From SAR202 cluster bacterium Io17-Chloro-G4 (GTDB lineage: Bacteria; Chloroflexota; Dehalococcoidia; Lucifugimonadales; UBA3495), in the NCBI GenBank assembly GCA_002816455.1, contig MUCR01000059.1, positions 1 to 41,913 on the forward strand: 41,913 bases of DNA. Reading direction: 5' to 3'. The position numbers and the translations under genes are program-made. This document shows positions 24,393-32,643 of the stretch, in pieces (within the stretch, counting starts at the first letter, position 1; each line of letters starts with the position of its first letter). The notes beneath the pieces are model-generated. The model saw only the letters and a list, made by a program, of their open reading frames with translations, was not told the DNA's origin and searched no databases.

Positions 24393-25094
24393 ATGTTGCT
24401 CGGTTCCCTTGACCTTCTTGTCGACGACACCGCTTCGTTCGTGCGTTTGGCCGTCGTAGTGGCGATTTCTCTGATAGTGGCAATCACCGTCCACGAGTTT
24501 AGCCACGCTGTGGTGGCCAGCGGGCTGGGCGACACCACCGCAAAACGACTGGGCCGGGTAAGCCTGAACCCGATTAGGCATATGGATCCCAGCGGCACGG
24601 TGATGATGCTTGTAGCCGGCTTCGGTTGGGGCAAACCGGTGCCCGTTGACCCAAGGCAGTTGTCACACGGGCAAACCGGCACCGCTTTGGTGGCGGCGGC
24701 CGGGCCCCTCTCTAACCTAATGCTGGCATTCATCGTGGCTGTGCCTATCAAGCTGGGCGCATTAGGCTCAACCCATCCAGACTTGGGGCGGGTGGCCTAC
24801 GTGATGACCGGCAGTTTCAAGGAAGGACTGGCCGATATTGCCGGGCTGATAATTTTCTTTAACCTTCTTTTGGCCGTGTTTAACCTAATTCCCCTTTCGC
24901 CCTTGGACGGTTCCAAGGTGATGGAGGGGTTTGTTCCTCCCGAGCATACGTCGGCCTACAATCGCTTGCAGCGCAGCGGGCCCGCGATTTTAGTCGGGAT
25001 CGTCTTGGTCGATTTCACATTGGGCTTGGGCCTCCTCTGGGGCATAATCGGACCGGTGGTCCGGGCTTTAACTTCGGCTGCTATCGGTTCTTAA
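24393..25094 (+). CDS. Site-2 protease family integral membrane metallopeptidase (M50)
   Basis: The 233-residue protein has about five or six hydrophobic segments and both zinc motifs of the M50 family: HEFSH (His34, Glu35, His38) in the second segment, and NLIPLSPLDGSKV with Asp172. GHTG-like and AAAGPLSNLMLA blocks (102-112) fit the minimal, PDZ-less S2P subgroup. Such enzymes cut transmembrane helices of regulatory or membrane proteins inside the bilayer. The ATG at 24393 follows a GGGGAAA sequence. No anti-sigma factor or other obvious substrate is next door. Function assignment to the family is secure; the substrate is unknown. Confidence 0.95.
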   Translation: MLLGSLDLLVDDTASFVRLAVVVAISLIVAITVHEFSHAVVASGLGDTTAKRLGRVSLNPIRHMDPSGTVMMLVAGFGWGKPVPVDPRQLSHGQTGTALVAAAGPLSNLMLAFIVAVPIKLGALGSTHPDLGRVAYVMTGSFKEGLADIAGLIIFFNLLLAVFNLIPLSPLDGSKVMEGFVPPEHTSAYNRLQRSGPAILVGIVLVDFTLGLGLLWGIIGPVVRALTSAAIGS

Positions 25095-25191
25095 CTTAGC
25101 CAGAGTCGGCCATACCAATATCTAGAATAAATCCTAAAGTTCCTCAGGGTAGAATCCTGGGTCGGACTCGGGATTCACACTTGGCCAGGCA

Positions 25192-25200
25192 TGATAGAAT
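25192..25200 (+). promoter_or_regulatory. Possible extended -10 promoter
   Basis: TG-A-TAGAAT (25192-25200) has the TGn extension and a near-consensus -10, about 125 bases before the gene at 25327. No good -35 is visible. Confidence 0.35.
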
Positions 25201-25326
25201 GTACCCGTAAACCGGGCGGGGCTGAGGCTGTTTGGTTATGTTAGAGGCTCGCCAATGCCTTCCGGATTTCCACCTCCCCTCAATACCCAGAAACATAGAC
25301 ATTATCAATCCAAGGGATAATCGCGA

Positions 25327-25785
25327 ATGGCTCAAGAACATCCTGAACCGGAACCCCTCGAAATTCTCGGAGTGGTGCTTCCGGACGACGGCATCATCGA
25401 ACTTGCCGACAAATTGACCGGTTACATGACCGAGATACAACTAGACGGCATGCCCGATGTCATAGGCCAGGTGCTTGATGACTTTTTAGAGCAATGTGGG
25501 GGCATGCCGGAAGACCTAACCAATCCGGAGGCCTTTGACCAAATAACCAGAAACCAGTTGGCGGTGACACTTGCCTATCAGCTTGGCAGACTGGAGGGGC
25601 GCTCCCCGCAGGTGGTGGACTTACTGGTGAGGCAAGCGGTCCAGAAGTGGGGCGCCCAACCCGTTTTGGAATCCCCAGACATCTCCGATGAGGACTTGGC
25701 AAAGCCCAAAGAGATGGTTTACCCCCGGTTGCGCCGTCTGGAATACGTCGACCCCAATGAATCGCAAGAAGAACCTAACGTTTGA
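25327..25785 (+). CDS. Hypothetical protein, 152 residues
   Basis: The frame starts at ATG 25327 with AAGGG about 11 bases upstream. The product is acidic and soluble, with no signal peptide or membrane segment. It looks helical: IIELADKLTGYMTEIQLD, MPDVIGQVLDDFLEQ, FDQITRNQLAVTLAYQLGRLEG and SPQVVDLLVRQAVQKW. I do not recognise a family. It lies 58 bases before the amidohydrolase gene on the same strand and may be co-transcribed with it. Confidence 0.65.
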   Translation: MAQEHPEPEPLEILGVVLPDDGIIELADKLTGYMTEIQLDGMPDVIGQVLDDFLEQCGGMPEDLTNPEAFDQITRNQLAVTLAYQLGRLEGRSPQVVDLLVRQAVQKWGAQPVLESPDISDEDLAKPKEMVYPRLRRLEYVDPNESQEEPNV

Positions 25786-25843
25786 TATGCAACGCGCCAG
25801 GTAACGGGCCTTTAAGGCAAGATATTCATGCAAGGAGTAGCCC

Positions 25844-27025
25844 ATGACCACCCCACCACAGGCCTACGATCTGGTATTAAACGGCGGGACGCTTCTCGAT
25901 CCGGCTCAAGGAATTAATGACCGCCGGGATATTGCCTTCAAGGACGGCCTTGTCGCCAACGTGGCCGAACGCATCGACCCCTCATTGGGCGCGAATGCTG
26001 TCGATGTGTCCGGCAAATTGATCACGCCAGGTCTTATCGACCTCCACGGTCACTTTTACCACGGCGGCAACGCAACTGCGGTCCATCCTGACGAGATTTG
26101 CCTTTCTTCGGGCACCACCACCGGTGTAGATGCTGGCAGCGCCGGGTTTCAGAATTTCCTGGCCATGCGCGACTACGTGTTTCCAGCGCACCGAACCCGG
26201 TTGTTGGCATTCCTCCACATCGGCGGTGTGGGCCTGGCTTTAAACAGGCTATTGGGTGGCGGCTTGCACGACATGCGGGTTATCGACGTCGACCAGACAG
26301 CAGACGCAATCAAGAACAATCCCGGCTTCTGCTTCGGGGTCAAAGTGCGGATGCACGTCAACGCCGTAGCCTATTGGAACGCCCACGAAGCTATGAAAGC
26401 CGCCCGGGCGGCAGCAGACCAGTCGGGGACCAAGCTCATGGTCCACGTCAGCGGCACGCCCATCCCCCTACCCGAGGTTTTGGAGTACCTGGGCCCCGGT
26501 GACATTTCCACCCATGCCTTCAACGGCAATCCCGAATCCATCTTGGACGGAAGGGGGAAACTTCGGCCCGAGGTGCGAGCCGCCGCTGACCGGGGAGTAA
26601 TAATGGATGTGGCTCACGCCGGTGTCCACTGTGACGTAGAAGTTGTCAAAGAATCTATGGAGCAAGGCTTGCTGCCCGACACAATCAGCACCGACATTCA
26701 CAATCCGCCACCGGAACGCACCGTGTATCTCATGAATGACCTGGTCAGCAAGTTCCACGCTTTGGGCATGCCCTTGGCCGACGCAGTAGGCGCCGCCACC
26801 AGCAGGCCAGCTCAGGTGCTGGGGCTTCAAGAAACTTTGGGTTCCTTGGCCGTTGGCATGTCCGCTGACGCCGCCGTATTCGACCACCGGGAAGGACGCT
26901 TCGTGTGGCACGACATGGCCGGAAATTCCGTGAGTGGCCAGACGCGCTTGGACACATTCCTCACCGTGCGGGCAGGGGCGGTGGCTTGGCGGGAAGGACG
27001 GCTAACTCAGATGGGGGAGTGCTAA
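25844..27025 (+). CDS. Amidohydrolase superfamily metalloenzyme (dihydroorotase/deacetylase-like)
   Basis: The 393-residue enzyme starts at ATG 25844 with AAGGAG. The amidohydrolase metal site is complete: HGH (His68 and His70) in GLIDLHGHFYHGG, Lys167 in FGVKVRMH as the likely carboxylated bridging lysine, His201 in KLMVHVSG, His224 in ISTHAFNG, and Asp284 in ISTDIHN. An N-terminal beta-sandwich (LVLNGGTLLDPAQGINDRRDIAFKDGLVANV) and C-terminal ADAAVFDHREGRFVW complete the fold. The closest family I know is the 'amidohydrolase/deacetylase family metallohydrolase' group, some of whose members deacetylate N-acetyl amino acids. The true substrate is unknown. Confidence 0.9.
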   Translation: MTTPPQAYDLVLNGGTLLDPAQGINDRRDIAFKDGLVANVAERIDPSLGANAVDVSGKLITPGLIDLHGHFYHGGNATAVHPDEICLSSGTTTGVDAGSAGFQNFLAMRDYVFPAHRTRLLAFLHIGGVGLALNRLLGGGLHDMRVIDVDQTADAIKNNPGFCFGVKVRMHVNAVAYWNAHEAMKAARAAADQSGTKLMVHVSGTPIPLPEVLEYLGPGDISTHAFNGNPESILDGRGKLRPEVRAAADRGVIMDVAHAGVHCDVEVVKESMEQGLLPDTISTDIHNPPPERTVYLMNDLVSKFHALGMPLADAVGAATSRPAQVLGLQETLGSLAVGMSADAAVFDHREGRFVWHDMAGNSVSGQTRLDTFLTVRAGAVAWREGRLTQMGEC

Positions 27026-27106
27026 GATTTCCGCGGGAACATCGGGGATGGTGCTTAAACCGTGCCAGCTAAGTCCCTGCTGTATTGGGGCGAATAGGCA
27101 CTTGCC

Positions 27107-27757
27107 TCAATCAAACGAGGCGGAAAGGGTGGTAATACGTTCCCCGTTTAAGTGAAAGACGAAGTCGATTGGCTCACCTTTGGGGAAAATCGACCGCTCC
27201 AAGGCCACCATGGTCATAGGCGCCAACAAATACGGTCTCTCTCTGCCTTGCGGCGAGTCCTCCAATTCCATTAGCACTTCCGCACGCCCTCCCGTCCGGT
27301 CTTGCGCCGGTTGGAATTCGAATCCCACCACAGAGAGCGGATCACCCTGAACCGGCCTCCACATCAGGTAAGCGGCGACCAAGATCGAGTTGGGAAAATC
27401 CACCCGCCCTAAGCTGGTGGTGGTTCCCCGAGATACCCTGATATTGGACCTTTGCTGAAAATCGTCCAACTCTGCCTGCGTGGTGATCACAAAAACCCGG
27501 AACTCTTCGTCTAAAGGCCCCACCTGATCTTCCGGGCCCGGCGAAACCCATCCGCTGTTCACATATCTCCACTGTGGCACGGGGGCAGGGGTATTTGTTA
27601 GAGGAACGCTGGTGGCTGTCGGCGCTGAGGTGGCAGCGGCGACTTGGGCTGCGACCGTTTGAGTTAAAGTTGGCGCGCCACTCCCGCCGCAAGCCAATAC
27701 CAACACCGCAATCGAACCCGCCAAAAATAGCGCGGGATAAAATCGCTTCAAAACCAT
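27107..27757 (-). CDS. Lipoprotein with PrcB-like or unknown C-terminal domain
   Basis: The 216-residue product has a lipobox ending at Cys23 (AVLVLAC), then an Ala/Thr/Pro linker to about residue 62, then a compact domain of about 150 residues. That domain includes FRVFVITTQAELDDFQQR, VDFPNSILVAAYLMWRPVQGDPLSVVGFEFQ and RPYLLAPMTMVALERS. The order 'test residue - DF.. - I.VA.....G' resembles protease-complex-associated PrcB-type domains, but this is only a guess. Ribosome site weak at ATG 27757. It converges on the amidohydrolase gene, and its upstream region is shared with the PAC2 gene running the other way. Confidence 0.7.
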   Translation of the reverse strand: MVLKRFYPALFLAGSIAVLVLACGGSGAPTLTQTVAAQVAAATSAPTATSVPLTNTPAPVPQWRYVNSGWVSPGPEDQVGPLDEEFRVFVITTQAELDDFQQRSNIRVSRGTTTSLGRVDFPNSILVAAYLMWRPVQGDPLSVVGFEFQPAQDRTGGRAEVLMELEDSPQGRERPYLLAPMTMVALERSIFPKGEPIDFVFHLNGERITTLSASFD

Positions 27758-28047
27758 GGTATCTATCTAATAATTCTGTCTACTAATTCTGGCACCAAAA
27801 CTAGCCAACTCCGGAATGACTTTTCGGGCAGCAACCTGCAACGAGGTTTTTAGCTAGCGGCTACGCTCACTACGCCATTGGAACATAATACCAATTTTCG
27901 GTTGCCTTAGACCATTACGCCCTAGACCGGAAAATTGGATTGAGACGGTCATCTCTATCACCGCTAGAAGCTCCGACCAGCAAAATTCCCCGTTCCCTGT
28001 GCGTATCTGTGCTTGAAAATGGTAAATGGGACTGTCAAACTATATAC
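27758..28047. other. Divergent intergenic region with an inverted repeat
   Basis: About 290 bases lie between the lipoprotein gene and the PAC2 gene start. CCAATTTTCGGT (27891-27902) and ACCGGAAAATTGG (27926-27938) form a near-perfect dyad with one bulged base and a 23-base spacer. It could be an operator or a hairpin. No convincing promoter could be placed for either gene. Confidence 0.5.
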
Positions 28048-28971
28048 ATGCGAATTGGAGCATTCGAGATTACCGAACCTGTCCCCGAGCTCAACGACCC
28101 CCACGTGCTAGCCGTACTGAGGCCATGGATTGACGTGGGCAGCGTCGGCACCCTGAGCTTGAGTCGGGTCGAGCGCCACCTTCAAGCCCGGGAAATTGGC
28201 CGGTTGGCGCGCCCGGGCCGATATTACGACTTTACTCGCTACCGGCCCCGCTCTTTTATCAATCACGGAAACCGGGAGTACTCAATTCCCAGTACCGTGG
28301 TGCGCTATGCCAAGAGAGAGGATTCCCAGGACTTGATCTTCCTTCATCTCTTGGAGCCTCACTCCTATGGCGAAGACTATACCGAGTCGGTCACCGAGCT
28401 GCTCAAATACTTTGGGGCGAAAAGGTACTCTCTAATCGGCGCAATGTACGACATGGTGCCCCACACCCGCCCATTGTTGGTGTCCGGCGGCTCAGGGGAG
28501 GCCGACGCCGAAGAAGAGTACAAGATGCTCAAGACCCGGCCTAGCAATTATGAGGGACCAACCACCATCACGTACCTGATCTCTCTAGAGGCCGGAAAGA
28601 TGGGCATGGAAACACGTACTTTTGTGGTCCATCTGCCTCAGTATTTCCAAGTTGATGAGGACTTTACCGGCACGGCCCGCCTCATGGAAATTCTCTGCAG
28701 CGTTTATCAGCTACCCAATCGGCTAATGGACCCGCAACGGGGTCGTGACCAATACGAGGCGCTGCAGAAAATAGTGAGCGAAGCGTCGGAGGTAGGCTCA
28801 TTGCTGAGTCGCCTGGAAGAGCGCTACGACAAAGAACAGAACGAGGAATCCGGTCTAGAGCCACTATCCCCCAATATAGAGCAGTTTTTACGCGAATTGG
28901 ACGTAGGCTTCGATACACCCGACTCCCCCGAGTCTGAAGAAGATTCCGATTCACCTGAATTGCCGGAATAG
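28048..28971 (+). CDS. PAC2 family protein (proteasome-assembly-chaperone-like fold)
   Basis: The best start is ATG 28048 (MRIGAFEITEPVPELNDPHVLAVLRPWIDVGSVG), giving 307 residues; an upstream TTG at 27940 would add 36 poor residues. The WIDVGSVGTLSLSRVERHL start, the DFTRYRPRSFINHGNREYSIPSTVVRYA block, LIFLHLLEPH, and GAMYDMVPHTRPLLVSG are typical of the PAC2 (PF09754) fold. A block with PTTITYLISLEAGKMGMETRTFVVHLPQYF follows. The C-terminal part has a coiled-coil-like acidic helix and a disordered acidic tail. In Actinobacteria PAC2 proteins occur near proteasome genes; no proteasome gene is in the window. The role is unknown. No Shine-Dalgarno is visible before the chosen start. Confidence 0.85.
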   Translation: MRIGAFEITEPVPELNDPHVLAVLRPWIDVGSVGTLSLSRVERHLQAREIGRLARPGRYYDFTRYRPRSFINHGNREYSIPSTVVRYAKREDSQDLIFLHLLEPHSYGEDYTESVTELLKYFGAKRYSLIGAMYDMVPHTRPLLVSGGSGEADAEEEYKMLKTRPSNYEGPTTITYLISLEAGKMGMETRTFVVHLPQYFQVDEDFTGTARLMEILCSVYQLPNRLMDPQRGRDQYEALQKIVSEASEVGSLLSRLEERYDKEQNEESGLEPLSPNIEQFLRELDVGFDTPDSPESEEDSDSPELPE

Positions 28972-28983
28972 CTACTGCGTTCA

Positions 28984-29009
28984 ACCGCCAGTCACCACGA
29001 CCTGGCGGT
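28984..29009 (+). terminator. Hairpin after the PAC2 gene
   Basis: ACCGCCAG (28984-28991) pairs with CTGGCGGT (29002-29009) across a 10-base loop, starting 13 bases after the PAC2 stop. No T-run follows, so it could be a weak or Rho-assisted terminator, or an mRNA end stabiliser. Confidence 0.45.
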
Positions 29010-29072
29010 CTCCGGATTGGCCTGCTATATTCTGGTAAAGCACGCTTAGAGACCGCATCCGGAGAGATCGCT

Positions 29073-30479
29073 TTGGCGAAGCCGTCTGCAACCACTTTCA
29101 CCAACCTGCCCACCAACCCGGTGGAGTTGCTGCAAAACCTGATCCGGTTCGATACAACCAACCCACCCGGAAACGAAAATGATTGTGTCGGCTACATCCA
29201 AATCCTGTTGGAGCAAGCCGGATTGGAAACCACCGTCCGATCCCGCTCGCCATCACGTCCCAACTTGATTGCCCGGCTCAAAGGCACGGGTCAAGCGCCG
29301 CCCTTGCTGCTGCACGGTCATGTGGACGTGGTGCCAGCCAAAACCGAAGAATGGACCCATCCTCCTTTTGAAGCCAAGCTTATCGACGGTTACCTTTGGG
29401 GCCGCGGCTCTTTGGACATGAAAGGCGGAATTGCCATGATGATAACCGCCATGCTGAGGCTCAAATCAGAAGGTATCTCTCCTCCTGGGGACGTAGTGCT
29501 GGCGGTAGTGAGTGATGAAGAGGCTGGCGGCGAGTTTGGCACGAAATATTTGGTGCAAAATCACGGCGACCTTTTCCAGGGAATCCGATATGCGGTAGGA
29601 GAGTTCGGAGGCTTTAGCTTCCCCATCGCCAAGCGAAGCTTCTACCCGATCATGGTGGCGGAAAAACAAATATGCGTGTTACGAGCCACCATCCGGGGCG
29701 AGCCAGGGCATGGGTCTTTGAGAATCAAGGGCAGCGCCACGGCCCGGCTGGCCCGGGTTTTAAGTCAGCTCGAGCGGCGTCAATTGCCCGTACACGTGAC
29801 TCCGGTAATCAAAGACATGTTTCAGCGGATTTCCGCCTCTCTACCCTTTCCGCTCAGCGTCGTGTTCCGGCAACTGATGCGGAATAAAACTGCTGGACCG
29901 GTTACGAGAGCCATGGGCGACCAAGGTCTGCTCTTCAGCCAATTGCTGCGTAACACTGCCAACCCGACCATGCTACACGGTGGAGAGCAGATAAACGTGA
30001 TGCCCAGCGAAATCGCCTTGGGCTTGGATGGCAGGCTGCTTCCCGGATACAAACCCAGTGACTTAATTGATGAACTTAAACACGTAATCGGTCAAGATAT
30101 CGACTTGGAAATAGTCCACCACGACCCCGGTCCACCCTCTCCGGACATGGGCATGTTCGACACATTATCGAAAATATTAAGGGAAGCCGACCCCCAAGCC
30201 ATTCCAGTGCCTATGTTGCTGCCCGGCGCAACCGATGGGCGGTTTCTGGCTAGAATTGGTATTCAAAGTTACGGATTCCTACCAATGAGATTGCCGGCGG
30301 ATTTTACCTTCGCTGAAACAATCCACGGCAGGAATGAGCGCATCCCGGTAGACGCATTGGCCTTTGGCGCTGAGGCTATGTACCAGCTTCTGCGGCGCTT
30401 TAGGCAAGAGCCGGACGAGCCCAGCCCTTTGGCCCAGACGCAGTGGCTAGACGGCGCAAAGGACGCATTCCAGGCGTAA
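29073..30479 (+). CDS. M20 family metallopeptidase (ArgE/DapE/ACY1-like)
   Basis: The 468-residue protein starts at TTG 29073, with GGAGAG about 8 bases upstream, and no better start upstream. Zinc-site motifs of the M20 family are clear: HGHVDVVPA (His83, Asp85), WGRGSLDMKGG (Asp115), SDEEAGG (Glu149-Glu150). A dimerisation domain occupies the middle (about 195-330), and the final metal region follows VPMLLPGATDGRFLA. It hydrolyses peptide or N-acyl amino acid bonds in the cytoplasm; which substrate cannot be said. It lies between the PAC2 gene and the infC operon, with its own ribosome site and no obvious promoter of its own. Confidence 0.94.
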   Translation: MAKPSATTFTNLPTNPVELLQNLIRFDTTNPPGNENDCVGYIQILLEQAGLETTVRSRSPSRPNLIARLKGTGQAPPLLLHGHVDVVPAKTEEWTHPPFEAKLIDGYLWGRGSLDMKGGIAMMITAMLRLKSEGISPPGDVVLAVVSDEEAGGEFGTKYLVQNHGDLFQGIRYAVGEFGGFSFPIAKRSFYPIMVAEKQICVLRATIRGEPGHGSLRIKGSATARLARVLSQLERRQLPVHVTPVIKDMFQRISASLPFPLSVVFRQLMRNKTAGPVTRAMGDQGLLFSQLLRNTANPTMLHGGEQINVMPSEIALGLDGRLLPGYKPSDLIDELKHVIGQDIDLEIVHHDPGPPSPDMGMFDTLSKILREADPQAIPVPMLLPGATDGRFLARIGIQSYGFLPMRLPADFTFAETIHGRNERIPVDALAFGAEAMYQLLRRFRQEPDEPSPLAQTQWLDGAKDAFQA

Positions 30480-30496
30480 AAAAGCCGGTGCATTGA

Positions 30497-30525
30497 TTGA
30501 CGTGCCCATTGCCTTGTGGTAGAGT
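30497..30525 (+). promoter_or_regulatory. Promoter of the infC-rpmI-rplT operon
   Basis: TTGACG (30497-30502), exactly 17 bases, then TAGAGT (30520-30525). It starts 17 bases after the stop of the M20 gene. The leader to the infC start would be about 115 bases, long enough for the autoregulatory mRNA structures known for this operon, but I could not identify one. Confidence 0.65.
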
Positions 30526-30645
30526 GAATCCACTTGTCATTCTCGGTTTTCTTGATGAAATTAGTATTAGAGAAATTCTCAAAAACATCTCTCTGAATCG
30601 GATAATTAGATTAATAGTGGGAAGGCATTCCGGAGGTAGAGGAGC

Positions 30646-31251
30646 ATAGCTAGGCAATATCGGGTAAACGAGCGTATCACCAGCCCTCAGGTCCGGGTCA
30701 TCGGAGACGACGGGGAGCAGCTCGGTGTGATGGACGTCAGGCGGGCGTTGGAACTTGCGCGGGATGCCGATGTGGACCTAGTTGAGGTGGCTCCGAACTC
30801 TGACCCCCCGGTGTGTCGCATTCTAGATTACGGAAAACTACGGTACCTCACTTCCAAGAAAGAGCGGGAATCGAAAAAAGGGCAAAAGAGCAACGACCTG
30901 CGGGAAGTCCGCTTCCGGCCCAATATCGGTACCCATGATCTGGATTCCAAGACCCGCAAAGTCCGGGAGTTGATCCTGGACGGTTCGAAAGTCAAACTCA
31001 CGGTCCGCTTCCGCGGTCGCGAAGCCGCGCACCAACAGTTGGGCCTTGTGGTCCTCAAGCGAGTGGCGGATGAGCTAAAAGACGAGGTAAAACTGGAAAA
31101 AGCCCCGGCGTTGGAGGGCAGGGCCCTATCGATGATCCTAATTCCGTCCACCTCATCACCGCAAAAGCCTGACCGGCCCGAAAAGGCCCAGCAGAAAACG
31201 GCAGATACGGCGGGCCAGAGTATAGAAGATTTAGCAAATGCCCAAACTTAA
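30646..31251 (+). CDS. infC: Translation initiation factor IF-3, apparently starting at AUA
   Basis: IF3 binds the 30S subunit and checks start-codon pairing. The full family N-terminus (ARQYRVNERITSPQVRVIGD) is present only if the gene starts at ATA 30646-30648. An in-frame TAG lies at 30637-30639 and no ATG, GTG or TTG occurs in frame before GTG 30724, which would remove the conserved N-terminal domain. GGAGG sits 9 bases before the ATA, an ideal ribosome site. The 201-residue product contains both domains (VDLVEVAPNSDPPVCRILDYGKLRY and the C-terminal VRFRPNIGTHDLDSKTRKVRELILDGSKVKLTVRFRGRE). A disordered tail follows. Rare starts such as AUU are known for infC and let IF3 repress itself. 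It overlaps rpmI by 14 bases. Confidence 0.93.
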   Translation: MARQYRVNERITSPQVRVIGDDGEQLGVMDVRRALELARDADVDLVEVAPNSDPPVCRILDYGKLRYLTSKKERESKKGQKSNDLREVRFRPNIGTHDLDSKTRKVRELILDGSKVKLTVRFRGREAAHQQLGLVVLKRVADELKDEVKLEKAPALEGRALSMILIPSTSSPQKPDRPEKAQQKTADTAGQSIEDLANAQT

Positions 31252-31435
31252 GACACATAAAGGCGCAAAAGCCCGAATACACATTACTGGAACAGGGAAG
31301 TTGATGCGCCGAAAGCGCATGAGCAGCCACCTTAGGCGCAAGAAGCCCAATAAAGTTACCCGAAAGTACGCCCAGAAGATGTTGGTGGACAAGAGCGACG
31401 CTCCCCGCCTCAGTCATTTGCTTCCCTACGGTTAA
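31238..31435 (+). CDS. rpmI: Large ribosomal subunit protein bL35
   Basis: This 65-residue, very basic protein ([22 protein letters not shown], then [15 protein letters not shown]) is full-length bL35. It binds 23S rRNA near the exit of the large subunit. Its ATG lies 14 bases inside the end of infC, so it is translated by coupling to infC. The infC-rpmI-rplT order is the usual one in bacteria. Confidence 0.98.
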   Translation: MPKLKTHKGAKARIHITGTGKLMRRKRMSSHLRRKKPNKVTRKYAQKMLVDKSDAPRLSHLLPYG

Positions 31436-31491
31436 CCGGGAAACAATTATCCCAACTCCTGAATCTATTACCGATATACTGGAGACTTGCT

Positions 31492-31923
31492 TTGCCTAGA
31501 GTTAAACGTGGTGTTACTAAACATGCCCGGCACAAGAAGGTTCTGCTGGCTGCCCGTGGTTTTCGAGCCTCTTCCAGCAGAAACTACAAGTGGGCCAAAG
31601 AAGCTCTTATTCACGCATGGGACCACGCCTACCGCAACCGGAGAGAACGGAAGGGCGATTTCAGGCGTCTCTGGATCATTCGCATTGGCGCCGCCTGCCG
31701 GCAGTCTGGGACTACCTACAGCAGGTTCATATACGGGCTTAAACAAGCAGGAGTAGAACTTGACCGTAAGATCCTGGCCGATTTGGCGGTCCGCGACCTC
31801 CCGGCATTCGAAAAGCTGGTGGCGTTGGCATCCCAACATTCTGATGGAGCCCCCCAAGAAGCCGCCCCTAAAGAAGCTAATGAAGAGGCTACTGAAGCCG
31901 AGCCTGCGGCAGTAGAAGCCTAG
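31492..31923 (+). CDS. rplT: Large ribosomal subunit protein bL20
   Basis: The 143-residue product starts at TTG 31492 with GGAG eight bases upstream and reads [24 protein letters not shown], the usual bL20 start. [70 protein letters not shown] completes the fold. The last ~27 residues form an extra Ala/Glu-rich tail beyond the normal ~117. bL20 is needed for early assembly of the large subunit and in several bacteria represses this operon. A strong terminator follows 20 bases later. Confidence 0.98.
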   Translation: MPRVKRGVTKHARHKKVLLAARGFRASSSRNYKWAKEALIHAWDHAYRNRRERKGDFRRLWIIRIGAACRQSGTTYSRFIYGLKQAGVELDRKILADLAVRDLPAFEKLVALASQHSDGAPQEAAPKEANEEATEAEPAAVEA

Positions 31924-31943
31924 ACAAAAACCTAATCATTGAG

Positions 31944-31980
31944 CATAAAAAAGGTGCGGCTATGCCGCACCTTTTTTATG
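31944..31980. terminator. Bidirectional intrinsic terminator
   Basis: CATAAAAAAGGTGCGGC (31944-31960) is a perfect 17-bp complement of 31964-31980, with a 3-base TAT loop and six T at the right (six A at the left). It ends the infC operon on the + strand. It can also end the pheST-moeA operon, which arrives from the right and stops at 32066. Confidence 0.95.
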
Positions 31981-32065
31981 TGTCTGGCAGATTTCTGTTC
32001 TTACCAGTAATCCCAATACAAGGGCCAACCGCTCAATGCCTCAGGTTCCAACACTTAAAGCTAAC

Positions 32066-32524
32066 CTAGCGCTTGGGCTCCACTCTTACAAACCCATAGT
32101 ATGTGTCCGAGTCCATTATACGTGTCAGGCCTTCCTCTGTAATGTTTATGGGCCTCTCCGGAGTTGACCATTTTTCGGTCAATTCGTAGTGAAGGTCACT
32201 TAATAGCGTGGGTGTGTTTCTCCTAGTCAGCAGCAACCGGAATACGATTTCTTGTATCGGCATTTCCGTGCGAATGAAATTATCATCGTCGGCGTAGTTG
32301 CTGGCGATTTCGTCCACCAACTTCTTGGCATCGGGCAATTCTGTGTCCGGGTTTTTCCTGGAAGGCGACATTTGAGGGCGCCGGTCAGCCATTATAGCGA
32401 CCGCAGACCGCTTCAGCTCCGCAATCCTATCGAAGCTAATTTGGTATTCAAGGGGAGGCTGGGGCTCTTCGATTACTTCCTGTTCTTCTTGGGTTTCCTG
32501 TTCTTCCTGCTCCGGGGTGGTCAT
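32066..32524 (-). CDS. Hypothetical protein, last gene of the pheST-moeA operon
   Basis: The 152-residue product starts at ATG 32524, with GAGGTAAATC upstream; its ATG overlaps the stop of the tiny ORF before it (ATGA). The first 28 residues are highly acidic, rich in Glu and Gln (EQEEQETQEEQEVIEEP). The rest has no family I recognise: ISFDRIAELKRSAVAIMADRRPQM, LPDAKKLVDEIASNYADDDNFIRTEMPIQEIVFRLLLTRRNTPTLLSDLHYEL, then a C-terminal strand GFVRVEP. No signal peptide. Position at the end of an operon with pheS, pheT and moeA does not indicate a role. Confidence 0.7.
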   Translation of the reverse strand: MTTPEQEEQETQEEQEVIEEPQPPLEYQISFDRIAELKRSAVAIMADRRPQMSPSRKNPDTELPDAKKLVDEIASNYADDDNFIRTEMPIQEIVFRLLLTRRNTPTLLSDLHYELTEKWSTPERPINITEEGLTRIMDSDTYYGFVRVEPKR

Positions 32525-32643
32525 AGATTTACCTCTTCGTTTGTGTCCGGTGTTTCCTGTGTATCCGGTGTTTCCTGCCCCTGGGCGGTCATAAGTCTGC
32601 CTCTTCGTTTGTATCCGGTGTTTCCTGCCCCTGGGCGGGTCAT
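32521..32643 (-). CDS. Tiny ORF created by tandem duplication of a gene-start region
   Basis: The ATG at 32643 overlaps the moeA stop as ATGA and begins a 40-residue frame that stops at 32521, overlapping the next ATG again as ATGA. A second in-frame ATG at 32592 has its own GAAGAGGCAGACTT ribosome site and gives 23 residues (MTAQGQETPDTQETPDT..., ending NEEVNL). The ending repeats the last residues of MoeA (NEEVDL). The protein is low-complexity and probably has no fold of its own; it may serve only to pass ribosomes to the next gene. It comes from 51-bp repeats that copy the moeA/next-gene junction. Confidence 0.5.
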   Translation of the reverse strand: MTRPGAGNTGYKRRGRLMTAQGQETPDTQETPDTNEEVNL

